44,629 nucleotides of DNA, taken from NCBI GenBank assembly GCA_022361275.1, contig JAKSBE010000089.1, positions 1 to 44,629 of the forward strand, given 5' to 3'. Shown here one piece after another: positions 30,275-38,991 of this stretch (positions are counted from its first letter, which is position 1; each line of letters opens with the position of its first letter). A program made the position numbers and the translations under genes. The notes under the pieces are model-generated. The model was not told where the DNA came from. It did no database searches and worked only from the letters and a program-made list of their open reading frames with translations. This stretch comes from Kiloniellales bacterium. Its GTDB lineage: Bacteria; Pseudomonadota; Alphaproteobacteria; Kiloniellales; JAKSBE01.

Positions 30275-30691
30275 TTGAGAAGTCCCTCCTTTGTCACATC
30301 GATTGCGTGTGGGCGCTGCCGGGCAACCGGCGCTCGCCGCGCCGCTGCGCTCGGACAACGCGTTCGGCCGCTGCAATCCCGAGTCCCTCCTCGATGCAGA
30401 GGCGACCCTCAGGCTCCCATAGCGTGTGTGTCGGCACGGTGTTTTCTGGCGAGCAGGCAAATCGTTTCTGCAACCGATAATGGACATCGCGGCCCGCCCT
30501 CGAATGCCGGGGTCCCCGCGGCGTCCACCGCCGAACAAGGAGTGTTAAGGAGACGACGCGGGCCGGGCTTTCGGAGGTGGATCCGCCGCCATTCTCAAAC
30601 CGCGGGTTTCCTGCTACGAAGAGCCCTGCGGTCACGACCGGAGGCCCGGTCGAGGCGGCTGACGGTAGATGGCCGCCAGGAGGAGCGACGC
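30275..30691. other. Divergent region between the hydrolase and tssA
   Basis: No supported gene. The minus strand carries two GGAGGGACT elements about 100 bases apart (near 30387 and 30286), only the second placed correctly for the hydrolase ATG. The plus strand has GTGTTAAGGAG near 30541 without a good frame after it, and AGGAGGAGCG before tssA. Promoters for both genes must lie here, but none stands out. Confidence 0.4.
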
Positions 30692-31738
30692 ATGCCGGAA
30701 CTCAATCTCGATGCTCTCCTGCAGGACGTCTCGGCGGAGCATCCCTGCGGCGAGGATCTCGAGTACGACCCGGACTTCATCGCCTTGGAGGGCGACGCCC
30801 GCGACAAGGCCGCCCCGATGCTGGACGATGGCGCCGGGCCTGCCGGCAACGGCGTGGACTGGGCCGCGGTCGGGCAGCAGGCGACCGAGCTCCTGACCAG
30901 AACCAAGGATCTGCGGGTCGCGCTCCACTTGACCCGCGCGGCGCTCAACACCGAAGGCCTCGGCGGGTTTCTGGGTGGCCTGAAGCTGATCCACGGCTAC
31001 GTGAGCCGGCATTGGGAGCAGGTCCATCCCCAGCTCGATCCGGCGGACGGGGCCGACCCGACCCAGCGGATCAACATTCTGGAAGGCTTGAACGATCCGG
31101 AGACTTATTTGCGCGACCTCAAGTCGTCGCGGCTCATCGTCTCCAAGACCTTCGGCTCCATAAGCTTTCGCGACACGTCGATTGCAAGCGGCGAGACCGC
31201 GGTTGCGGGCGAGGTGGCCGAGGGCGCGCCCGATCCGGCGGCGATCAACGCCGCCTTCCTCGACTGCGACCTGGAGGAGTTGCGCGACGCGGCCGCGGCC
31301 GCCGAGGCGGCCCTGCGCGAGGTCGTCGACATGGAGGCCCGGATCGGAGAGCAGGTGTCCGCCGATAAAACGCCGAATTTCCAGGACCTCACGGCCTGCC
31401 TGCGACAGATTTCACATCTGCTTGCAGACAAGCTGGCCCAGCGCACGGGCGAGGGCGCTCCTCTCGGGGCAGCGCAGCAGTCGGCAGACCCCGGGGCCGT
31501 CAAGGCCGGGCCGAATCGACTTGAGACAGCTCAAGTCAAAAGCCGAGAAGATGTGATCCGGCTGCTTGATATGATCTGTGACTACTACGCACAGCACGAG
31601 CCTTCGAGTCCGATACCCATCCTGCTGAAAAGAGCCAAAGGATTGGTGGCAAAAGAGTTTATTGACATATTGCGTGACTTAATGCCGGATGCCGCCGGCC
31701 AGGCGGAAAAGCTCCGCGGATCCGATGTCAGTGATTAA
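30692..31738 (+). CDS. tssA: T6SS protein TssA
   Basis: A 348-residue protein with the N-terminal ImpA_N domain: AEHPCGEDLEYDPDFIALEG near residue 15 and HWEQVHPQLDPADGADPTQR near residue 110. TssA joins the baseplate or sheath end and helps start and guide sheath growth. The start ATG 30692 follows AGGAGGAGCGACGC. The C-terminal part (SREDVIRLLDMICDYYAQHE) is the short form found in ImpA-type clusters. It leads the T6SS cluster but is separated from tssB by 135 bases. Confidence 0.93.
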   Translation: MPELNLDALLQDVSAEHPCGEDLEYDPDFIALEGDARDKAAPMLDDGAGPAGNGVDWAAVGQQATELLTRTKDLRVALHLTRAALNTEGLGGFLGGLKLIHGYVSRHWEQVHPQLDPADGADPTQRINILEGLNDPETYLRDLKSSRLIVSKTFGSISFRDTSIASGETAVAGEVAEGAPDPAAINAAFLDCDLEELRDAAAAAEAALREVVDMEARIGEQVSADKTPNFQDLTACLRQISHLLADKLAQRTGEGAPLGAAQQSADPGAVKAGPNRLETAQVKSREDVIRLLDMICDYYAQHEPSSPIPILLKRAKGLVAKEFIDILRDLMPDAAGQAEKLRGSDVSD

Positions 31739-31759
31739 TACCACTCGTAATTCTAGAGC

Positions 31760-31788
31760 TTAACATTAACCTTTTATTCGGGCATGAT
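31760..31788 (+). promoter_or_regulatory. Possible sigma-70-type promoter for tssB onward
   Basis: In the AT-rich gap after tssA, TTAACA (31760-31765) and CATGAT (31783-31788) are 17 bases apart, about 85 bases before the tssB ATG. The -35 and -10 fits are moderate. No sigma-54 site was seen. Confidence 0.3.
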
Positions 31789-31873
31789 GGCTTCGCCAGC
31801 GATAAAGCCGGGGACGACGCACCCGGGTCGTTCGGCGCGAAGGGGTGTACAGGAACAACGAAGGGTTTTGGGC

Positions 31874-32410
31874 ATGGCAGCGCAGAGCAGCCAGAAATTC
31901 ATCGCGCGCAACAGAGCGCCGCGGGTACAGATCGAATACGACGTCGAGGTGTATGGGGCCGAAAAGAAAGTCCAAATCCCCTTCGTCATGGGTGTTATGG
32001 CCGATCTTTCCGGCAAGCCGGAGAACCCGCTGCCGGCGGTCGCCGATCGGAAGTTTTTGGAGATCGACGTCGACAATTTCAACGATCGCTTGAAGGCGGC
32101 GAAGCCGCGGGTCGCCTTTCAGGTGCCGAACACGCTGACCGGTGACGGCAACCTTAGCGTGGATATCACTTTCGAGAGTATGGACGACTTTTCCCCGGCG
32201 GCGGTCGCCCGGAAGGTCGGCGCCCTTCGGAAACTCCTGGAGGCCCGGACCCAGCTCTCCAACCTCGTAACCTACATGGACGGCAAGACCGGGGCCGAGC
32301 AGCTGATCGCCAAGACCATTCAGGATCCGGCGCTGCTGCAGGCCCTTGCCTCGGCGCCCAAGCCCGAGGCCGAGGACGCCGGCGCGGCGGAGGAGGGTAA
32401 AGATGGCTGA
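31874..32410 (+). CDS. tssB: T6SS small sheath protein TssB
   Basis: A 178-residue VipA-family protein. It begins MAAQSSQKFIARNRAPRVQI and has the conserved strand IPFVMGVMADLSG, with DRKFLEIDVDNFNDRLKAAK after it. With TssC it polymerises into the contractile sheath around the Hcp tube. The C-terminal Ala/Glu-rich tail overlaps the start of tssC by 8 bp. An upstream in-frame start at 31784 lacks support. Confidence 0.95.
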   Translation: MAAQSSQKFIARNRAPRVQIEYDVEVYGAEKKVQIPFVMGVMADLSGKPENPLPAVADRKFLEIDVDNFNDRLKAAKPRVAFQVPNTLTGDGNLSVDITFESMDDFSPAAVARKVGALRKLLEARTQLSNLVTYMDGKTGAEQLIAKTIQDPALLQALASAPKPEAEDAGAAEEGKDG

Positions 32411-33899
32411 CGCGAAGGCCCAGACGGAGGTCCAGCCCGAGGCCGAGGCGCTCAGCGCCGACGACTTCACGAGCCTGCTGAACAAGGAGTTCAGGCCGAA
32501 GTCGGATCGGGCGAAGGAGGCCGTCGAGACCGCGGTGCAGACCCTTGCCGAGTACGTGCTGGCCGACGAATCCGTCGTATCCGAGGACGTCGTGCATTCG
32601 ATCGAGGGCATCATCGCCGAGATCGACCGCAAGCTGACGGAGCAGATCAACCAGATCCTGCACCACGAGGACTTCCAGAAGCTCGAAGGGGCGTGGCGCG
32701 GTCTTCACTATCTCGTCAACAACACCGAAACGGACGAGATGCTGAAGATCCGCATGATGGATATCTCGAAGAACGACCTGCGCAAGACGCTCAAGAAGTT
32801 CAAGGGCACGGCCTGGGACCAGAGCCCGATCTTCAAGAAGGTCTACGAGGAGGAGTACGGGCAGTTCGGCGGGGAGCCCTTCGGCTGCCTGGTCGGCGAC
32901 TACCACTTCGACCACACGCCGCCGGACGTCGAGTTCCTGGGCGAGATGTCGAAGGTTTGCGCGGCGTCGCACACGCCCTTCATCGCCGGTGCCTCGCCGA
33001 CGGTGATGCAGATGGACACCTGGCAGGAACTGACCAATCCCCGGGATCTCACCAAGATCTTCCAGACGGCGGAGTACGCGGCCTGGCGGTCCCTGCGCGA
33101 GTCGGAGGATTCGCGCTACGTCGGCCTCTGCATGCCCAAGTTCCTCGGGCGTCTGCCCTACGGGGCCAAGACCGATCCCGTCGACGAGTTCGACTTCGAG
33201 GAGGATACGGACGGCGCCGACCACCAGAAGTACTGCTGGGCGAACTCGGCCTTTGCGATGGCGACCAACATTACGCGGTCGTACAAGCACTTCGGCTGGT
33301 GCTCGCGGATCCGCGGCGTGGAGTCGGGCGGTGCGGTCGAGGGGCTGCCGACGCACACCTTCCCGACCGACGACGGTGGCGTCGACATGAAGTGTCCCAC
33401 CGAGATCGCGATCTCGGACCGGCGGGAAGCCGAGCTGGCGAAGAACGGCTTCATGCCGCTGATCCACAAGAAGAACAGCGACTTCGCTGCCTTCATCGGT
33501 GCGCAGTCGCTCCAGAAGCCGGCGGAGTACGACGATCCTGACGCGACGGCGAACGCCAATCTTTCGGCGCGTCTGCCCTACATGTTCGCGATCTGTCGTT
33601 TTGCCCACTACTTGAAGTGCATCGTCCGCGACAAGATCGGCTCCTTCAAGGAGCGCGAGGACATGGAGCGCTGGCTGAACAGCTGGATCATGCAGTACGT
33701 GGACGGCGACCCGGCGAACTCGACGGAAGCGACCAAGTCCCGCAAGCCGCTGGCGGCCGCGGAGGTCACGGTCGAGGAGGTCGAGGGCAATCCGGGCTAC
33801 TACCGCTCGAACTTCTACCTCAGGCCGCACTATCAGCTCGAAGGCCTGACCGTTTCGCTGCGACTTGTCTCAAAACTGCCATCGGTCAAGGGCACGTGA
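32403..33899 (+). CDS. tssC: T6SS large sheath protein TssC
   Basis: A 498-residue VipB-family protein. Landmarks are LEGAWRGLHYLVNNTETDEM, FGCLVGDYHFDH, the central YAAWRSLRESEDSRYVGLCM and the C-terminal YYRSNFYLRPHYQLEGLTVS. It forms the outer part of the contractile sheath with TssB and is recycled by ClpV. The ATG at 32403 overlaps tssB by 8 bp. Length and conserved regions are complete. Confidence 0.96.
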   Translation: MADAKAQTEVQPEAEALSADDFTSLLNKEFRPKSDRAKEAVETAVQTLAEYVLADESVVSEDVVHSIEGIIAEIDRKLTEQINQILHHEDFQKLEGAWRGLHYLVNNTETDEMLKIRMMDISKNDLRKTLKKFKGTAWDQSPIFKKVYEEEYGQFGGEPFGCLVGDYHFDHTPPDVEFLGEMSKVCAASHTPFIAGASPTVMQMDTWQELTNPRDLTKIFQTAEYAAWRSLRESEDSRYVGLCMPKFLGRLPYGAKTDPVDEFDFEEDTDGADHQKYCWANSAFAMATNITRSYKHFGWCSRIRGVESGGAVEGLPTHTFPTDDGGVDMKCPTEIAISDRREAELAKNGFMPLIHKKNSDFAAFIGAQSLQKPAEYDDPDATANANLSARLPYMFAICRFAHYLKCIVRDKIGSFKEREDMERWLNSWIMQYVDGDPANSTEATKSRKPLAAAEVTVEEVEGNPGYYRSNFYLRPHYQLEGLTVSLRLVSKLPSVKGT

Positions 33900-34016
33900 C
33901 GCCAAGCCCGGCCTTGGTGGAAAAAAGGATGGCGTAAAGGGACCAGACCTCAGGACTAAACTCCCTGCGAAGTTGTTCGCAATTCACAGGCCAACTCAGG
34001 AAGGAGACGGTAAGAC

Positions 34017-34499
34017 ATGGCTGTTGATATTTTTCTGAAGATCAAAGGCATCGAAGGCGAGTCAAAGGATGCAAAGCACAAGGGGGATATCGATATCCTC
34101 GGATTTAGCTGGGGCGCGTCCCAGTCGGGGACGATGCACGGCGGCGGCGGCGGCGGAAGCGGCAAGGTCAGCGTGCAGGACGTCTCCTTCAGCAAGTACG
34201 TGGACAAGGCGTCGCCGAACCTGATTGCTTACCTTTGCAGCGGCAAGCACGTCGACGAAGCGACCTTGATCGTCCGCAAGGCGGGCGACAAGCCGGTGGA
34301 GTACCTCAAGTTCAAGATGACGGGCGTCTTGATCTCCAGCTTCTCCACGGGCGGTTCGGGCGGCGACGATCGGCTTACGGAGACCTTTTGCCTCAACTTC
34401 AAGAAGTTCGAGGTCTCCTACACGCCTCAGGCGGAGGACGGCACCGCCGGCGCCGAGATCGCCGCCGGTTGGGACATCGCGGCGAACGAGGCTGCGTAA
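34017..34499 (+). CDS. hcp: T6SS tube protein Hcp (TssD)
   Basis: A 160-residue Hcp protein that stacks as hexameric rings to form the inner tube and carries small effectors. It starts MAVDIFLKIKGIEGESKDAK and contains ILGFSWGASQSGTMHGGGGG and the end strand CLNFKKFEVSYTPQ. GGAAGGAGACGG precedes the ATG. A 117-base gap separates it from tssC and a strong hairpin follows it, which suits the high level of Hcp needed. Confidence 0.95.
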   Translation: MAVDIFLKIKGIEGESKDAKHKGDIDILGFSWGASQSGTMHGGGGGGSGKVSVQDVSFSKYVDKASPNLIAYLCSGKHVDEATLIVRKAGDKPVEYLKFKMTGVLISSFSTGGSGGDDRLTETFCLNFKKFEVSYTPQAEDGTAGAEIAAGWDIAANEAA

Positions 34500-34515
34500 A
34501 ACCCGGAAACTGGCG

Positions 34516-34587
34516 CCGCCGGATCCGGAGGTCCGGGTCCGGCGGTCGCCGCCTGCCGACCGCTTGACCTGCCGGCCGCTCGGCCGG
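34516..34587 (+). terminator. Tandem hairpins after hcp
   Basis: CCGCCGGATCCGG (34516-34528) pairs with CCGGGTCCGGCGG (34533-34545) in a 13-bp stem with one G-U pair and a four-base loop. A second hairpin, CCGGCCG/CGGCCGG (34572-34587), follows. No U-run is present. They probably protect the hcp message or reduce read-through to tagJ. Confidence 0.55.
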
Positions 34588-34636
34588 AGGACTTTGGTGC
34601 GGGCGAAAATGGTCCGGCGCGAAAGGACGGTGCGTC

Positions 34637-35473
34637 TTGCAAACGCTGCAAACGCTTGAGCAACTGCGGAGCGGTGATCTCGGGGCGGCTTTGGCCGACC
34701 TGCAGGAAGATGTCAAGCGGGACCCCGCCGATCCCAAGCTCAGGGTGTTCCTGTCTCAGTTGCTGGCCGTCACCGGACAATGGGACCGTGCCCTGACCCA
34801 GCTCAAGGTTCTGGGCGATCTGGACGCCGGCGCCTTGGCGATGGTGCGGACCTACGAAGCCGCCTTGACCTGCGAAGCGCTGCGGGCCCGTGTGTTCTCC
34901 GGCGAGCAGACGCCGATGATCTTCGGCGAGCCGGAGCACTGGATCGCGCTGCTGCTTGAATCGCTGCGACTCTTCGGCCAGGGGCAGGCGGAAAAGGCCA
35001 GGGAGCTGCGCGCGGAGGCCTTCGATCTGGCGCCTGCAAGCGCCGGGGACATCGACGGCGAGGACTTCGAGTGGCTGGCGGACTGCGATGGGCGCTTCGG
35101 CCCGGTGCTGGAGACGATCGTCAACGGCGCCTACTACTGGGTGCCTTTCGCGCGCCTGCGCGAGCTCCGGATTCACGAACCGGCCGATCTGCGCGACGCC
35201 GTTTGGACGCCGGTCGAGCTGCTCCTGTCCAACGGCGGCACGGCCGTCGGACTGGTGCCGACCCGCTATCCCGGCTCGGAGCGCAGCGACGACTCCCAGA
35301 TCCTCCTGGCGCGGCGCACCGAGTGGGTCGACGACGGCGCCGGCGACTACCTCGGGCTGGGCCAGCGCATGTTCGCGACGAACAACGGCGAGTATCCGAT
35401 CATGGATGCGCGCCTGATCAGGCTCGAAGCGGGCGAGGACGCCGGGACGAACGGCAGCCCGCCCGACGGTTGA
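34637..35473 (+). CDS. tagJ: T6SS accessory protein TagJ (ImpE)
   Basis: A 278-residue ImpE-family protein. The N-terminal half has TPR-like helices (GDLGAALADLQEDVKRDPAD) and the C-terminal half the typical VETIVNGAYYWVPFARLREL-like segment (here LETIVNGAYYWVPFARLREL), then RDAVWTPVELLLSNGGTAVG. TagJ binds the sheath protein TssB and is an accessory factor in ImpA-type clusters. The frame opens with TTG at 34637, which has AAAGGACGG upstream; the first codons hold a 9-bp tandem repeat (QTLQTL). It lies between hcp and tssE, its usual place. Confidence 0.92.
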   Translation: MQTLQTLEQLRSGDLGAALADLQEDVKRDPADPKLRVFLSQLLAVTGQWDRALTQLKVLGDLDAGALAMVRTYEAALTCEALRARVFSGEQTPMIFGEPEHWIALLLESLRLFGQGQAEKARELRAEAFDLAPASAGDIDGEDFEWLADCDGRFGPVLETIVNGAYYWVPFARLRELRIHEPADLRDAVWTPVELLLSNGGTAVGLVPTRYPGSERSDDSQILLARRTEWVDDGAGDYLGLGQRMFATNNGEYPIMDARLIRLEAGEDAGTNGSPPDG

Positions 35474-35493
35474 CGTGACCCTCTGCGCCGAAA

Positions 35494-35997
35494 ATGCCTG
35501 AGCTCGTCCCCAAGGATCGCCTTCAGCCGTCGCTTCTGGACCGGCTGACGGATGACGAGCCCGAGGTGACGGTCGAATCCCGCGAAAGGCGCGTGCTCTC
35601 GATGAACGACCTGCGCAGAAGCGTGATCCGGGACATCGAATGGCTCTTCAACGCGGGCAACCTGGCGTCGGTCCTGGATCTGAGCGAGCACGATCTCGTC
35701 GCGGACTCCGTGGTCAACTTCGGCCTTCCGGACCTGGCCGGCGCGACCGCATCCGGCCTCGACCCCAGCGCCCTGGAGCGCCTGGTGCGCCAGGCCATCT
35801 GGAGCTTCGAGCCCCGCATCCTGCGGCATACGGTCAGGGTCAGCTGTCTCGTCTCGGAAGACCTGATGAACCGGAACGCCCTGGTCTTCGTCATAGAAGG
35901 CGAGCTTTGGGGCCAGCCGCTGCCGACCCGCCTCTACCTGCAGACGGAGGTCGATCTGGACACCGGCGCCGTCGCGGTCGCCGAAGGCGGCTCTTAG
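35494..35997 (+). CDS. tssE: T6SS baseplate protein TssE
   Basis: A 167-residue gp25-like baseplate protein. It shows SLLDRLTDDEPE at the start, RRSVIRDIEWLFNAGNLASV, the signature VVNFGLPDLAG and AIWSFEPRILRHTVRVSCLV. TssE works with TssF, TssG and TssK to anchor the sheath to the membrane complex. The ribosome site is weak; coupling with the upstream tagJ (20-bp gap) is likely. Confidence 0.95.
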   Translation: MPELVPKDRLQPSLLDRLTDDEPEVTVESRERRVLSMNDLRRSVIRDIEWLFNAGNLASVLDLSEHDLVADSVVNFGLPDLAGATASGLDPSALERLVRQAIWSFEPRILRHTVRVSCLVSEDLMNRNALVFVIEGELWGQPLPTRLYLQTEVDLDTGAVAVAEGGS

Positions 35998-36018
35998 GTA
36001 CCAAGGAGCGCTGATCCC

Positions 36019-37896
36019 ATGGACCCGCGCCTTCTCGAGTACTACAGCCGCGAGCTTCAGCACGTCCGGGAGATGGGCGCGGAGTTCGCCAAGGAATATC
36101 CGAAGATCGCCGGACGGCTCGGCCTCGAAGGGCTGGAGTGCGCCGACCCCTATGTCGAGCGCCTGCTGGAAGGCTTCGCCTACATGGCGGCCCGGGTCCG
36201 GCTCAAGGTCGATGCCGAGTTTCCCAGCTTCACCCAGCACCTGCTCGAGATCGTGTACCCGCACTTTCTGGCGCCCACGCCCTCGATGGTCATGGCGCAG
36301 TTCACGCCCGACCTGGCCGAAGCCATGCCCGACGAGGGTTTCCTCGTGCCGCGCGGCACCGTCCTGCGCAGCGCGATGGGCAAAGGGGACCAGACGTCCT
36401 GCGAGTACCGAACCGCCCAGGACGTCACTCTGTGGCCCTTCGAGCTTGCCGAGGTCGAGTACCTGGCCAGCACGGCGGCGGTTTCCGCGCTCGGCGTCGC
36501 CGACCTGGGGGAGGTGAAGGCTGCGCTCCGCCTGCGCCTGAGAACCACGACGGAGCTCGGCTTCGACAAACTGAACCTGGAGCGCCTGCCGGTCTTCCTG
36601 CTCGGTGCCGATCAGGTGCCGATGCGGCTCTACGAGCAGCTCCTGGCGGACGGCCTGGGCGTCGGCCTGAGGCCGGCCGGCGGGACGGCGGCCTGGTCCG
36701 CCACGCTTCCGAAGACCTGCATTCAGCCCCTGGGCTTCGAGGAGTCGGAGGCGCTTCTGCCGCACGGGCCCCGATCGTTCCACGGCTATCGCCTGCTCCA
36801 GGAGTACTTCGCCTTTCCGGCCCGCTACCTGATGGTCGCGCTGAGCGGCCTCGACTCCCTCGAGGCGCCGCCCGACTGCAAGGAGCTCGACATCCTCGTC
36901 CTGCTGAACCGCAGCGACCCGGTCCTGGCCGAGGTCGTCGACGGGTCGAACTTCGCCCTGTTCTGCGCGCCGGCGGTCAACCTTTTCCCCAAGAGGACCG
37001 ATCGCGTGCATTTGTCGGACCGCTATACGGAGCACCATGTCGTGCCGGATCGCAGCCGGCCGCTGGACTTCGAGGTCTACGCGATCACCTCGGTGCAGGG
37101 CTTCGGGCCGGGATTCGAGCAGGGCGAGGAGTTCCTGCCCTTCTATGCCCTGAACGACCGGCAGAGCTTCCCCGAGCATTCGGCCTATTTCACCGTGCAG
37201 CGCAGGCCGCGCGTGCTCTCGACACGGCAAAGGCAGCGCGGCCGGAGATCCAGCTATATCGGCAGCGAGTCCTTCATCTCCCTGGTCGATGCCAAGGAAG
37301 CGCCCTACAGCAGCGATCTGGCCCAGCTCGCCATCAGCGCCTTGTGCACCAACCGGGACCTGCCGCTGCACATGCCGCTCGGCGTCGGCAAGACCGACTT
37401 CACGCTGGAGATCGGTGCGCCGGTCAAGGCCGTGAGATGCCTGGTCGGACCGACGCCGCCGCGGCCCTCCAGGGTGGAGGGCGAGACCGCCTGGCAGTTC
37501 ATCAGCCATCTTTCGCTCAACTACCTCTCGCTGGTCGACATCGACGAAGAGCAGGGCGCGGCCGCCTTGCGGGATCTGCTGGGCCTCTACGCCGAAGGTG
37601 GCGACGCCGCGATGCAGAAGCAGCTGGACGGCATCCTCTCGGTCAGGTCTCAGCCCATTCACCGACGGCTTCCCGCCCCGGGGGTCATTGCCTTCGGGCG
37701 CGGCCTCGAGGTGACCGTCAAGCTGGACGAAGCCGCTTTCGAAGGCAGCGGCGTGTTCCTGCTCGGCGCCGTTCTGGAGCAGTTCTTCGCGCGCTACGTC
37801 TCGCTCAACTCCTTTACGGAAACAGTCCTTGAAACGGAACAACGCGGTAGGATCATGAGATGGCCGGCAAGGATCGGGCAGCGGCACATCGCGTGA
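36019..37896 (+). CDS. tssF: T6SS baseplate protein TssF
   Basis: A 625-residue TssF/ImpG-family protein. The N-terminus MDPRLLEYYSRELQHVREMG and the following FAKEYPKIAGRLGLEG are hallmarks, as is YPHFLAPTPSMVMAQF. Later family motifs include HGPRSFHGYRLLQEYFAFPA and the C-terminal GSGVFLLGAVLEQFFARYVS. Two TssF and one TssG form each baseplate wedge. The end overlaps tssG by 37 bp. Complete length. Confidence 0.96.
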   Translation: MDPRLLEYYSRELQHVREMGAEFAKEYPKIAGRLGLEGLECADPYVERLLEGFAYMAARVRLKVDAEFPSFTQHLLEIVYPHFLAPTPSMVMAQFTPDLAEAMPDEGFLVPRGTVLRSAMGKGDQTSCEYRTAQDVTLWPFELAEVEYLASTAAVSALGVADLGEVKAALRLRLRTTTELGFDKLNLERLPVFLLGADQVPMRLYEQLLADGLGVGLRPAGGTAAWSATLPKTCIQPLGFEESEALLPHGPRSFHGYRLLQEYFAFPARYLMVALSGLDSLEAPPDCKELDILVLLNRSDPVLAEVVDGSNFALFCAPAVNLFPKRTDRVHLSDRYTEHHVVPDRSRPLDFEVYAITSVQGFGPGFEQGEEFLPFYALNDRQSFPEHSAYFTVQRRPRVLSTRQRQRGRRSSYIGSESFISLVDAKEAPYSSDLAQLAISALCTNRDLPLHMPLGVGKTDFTLEIGAPVKAVRCLVGPTPPRPSRVEGETAWQFISHLSLNYLSLVDIDEEQGAAALRDLLGLYAEGGDAAMQKQLDGILSVRSQPIHRRLPAPGVIAFGRGLEVTVKLDEAAFEGSGVFLLGAVLEQFFARYVSLNSFTETVLETEQRGRIMRWPARIGQRHIA

Positions 37897-38894
37897 GGCT
37901 CTACCTCGCCTTGAGGGAGCGGCCCTTCGCCTTTCACGTCTTTCAGGTGCTTCGGCAAATCGAATGCGCCCATCCGGATCAGCCGCGGCTCGGCCGATCC
38001 GCGCGTCCCCGCGACGATGCGGTGCGGCTCGGCCAGGAGCCTTCGATGGCCTTTGCCGGCTCCGCCCTGGCCCGCTTCGAGCCCGGCGCCAAGCAGCGCA
38101 AGCCGCGGCTGCTCGGCCACTACCTCGGGCTGATGGGGCCCAACGGACCGCTTCCGCTGCATCTGACGGAGTACGTGCACGACAGGGCCCGCAACGCGCG
38201 GGACGGGACGCTGTCGCGCTTTCTGGACGTTTTTCACCACCGCATGCTCTCGCTGTTCTACCGGGCTTGGGCGGACACCAAACCGACCGTCAGCTTCGAC
38301 CGGGCCTGGGACGACCGTTTCGGCGTCTACCTCGCCTCCCTGTTCGGGCTGGGCCGCGACGCCCTGCGCGATCGCGACGCCATGCCGGATCTGGCGAAGC
38401 TGCACTTCTCGGGTCATCTGGCCTGTCAGGCGCGGCATCCGGAGGGCCTGACCTCGATCATCAAGGAATACTTCGGCATCCCCGTCACGATCCATGAGTT
38501 CCTCGGCGAGTGGATCGACATCCCGGCCGCCTGCCTGTGCCGCCTCGGGGGCTCGCCGGAGACGGGAAGCCTGGGGGAAACCGCCGTTGCCGGCGCGCGG
38601 GCCTGGAGCGCCCAGCACAAGATCGGCATCGCTCTGGGCCCCCTGAGCTATGCCGATTTCAAGCGCTTCCTGCCCGGCAGCGAGAGCCTCCGCCGGCTGG
38701 TGGCGGTGGTCCGGAACTACATCGGCGACGAGCTGGCCTGGGATCTCAGCCTGGTGCTGCGGGGAGAGGAGGTGCCGGGGACCGAGTTGGCGGACGCGGG
38801 CCGTCTCGGCTGGACGACCTGGCTCGGCGATTGGAAATCCGAGAAAGATTCCAGTGACCTGACGTTGAGCCCCTCGATGGGCGCCGCAGGTTGA
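37860..38894 (+). CDS. tssG: T6SS baseplate protein TssG
   Basis: A 344-residue TssG/ImpH-family protein. It contains RPFAFHVFQVLRQIECAHPD and the motif RLGRSARPRDDAVRLGQEPS, then FLDVFHHRMLSLFYRAWADT and the late LGPLSYADFKRFLPG. It forms the baseplate wedge with TssE and TssF. The start overlaps tssF by 37 bp. Confidence 0.95.
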   Translation: MAGKDRAAAHRVRLYLALRERPFAFHVFQVLRQIECAHPDQPRLGRSARPRDDAVRLGQEPSMAFAGSALARFEPGAKQRKPRLLGHYLGLMGPNGPLPLHLTEYVHDRARNARDGTLSRFLDVFHHRMLSLFYRAWADTKPTVSFDRAWDDRFGVYLASLFGLGRDALRDRDAMPDLAKLHFSGHLACQARHPEGLTSIIKEYFGIPVTIHEFLGEWIDIPAACLCRLGGSPETGSLGETAVAGARAWSAQHKIGIALGPLSYADFKRFLPGSESLRRLVAVVRNYIGDELAWDLSLVLRGEEVPGTELADAGRLGWTTWLGDWKSEKDSSDLTLSPSMGAAG

Positions 38895-38991
38895 GGGCGG
38901 TTGCTGTGATGGCGGGATCGGGGACTATATCCGCACATCACCTCGCCAATTGCGCTATAACGATGACAGTGAATCAACCCGGGATTTGAAC

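Noticed and set aside
30294-30635. A 113-codon minus-strand frame upstream of the hydrolase gene
   Set aside because: No ribosome site at its start and no recognisable domain. The GGAGGGACT inside it is better explained as part of the leader.
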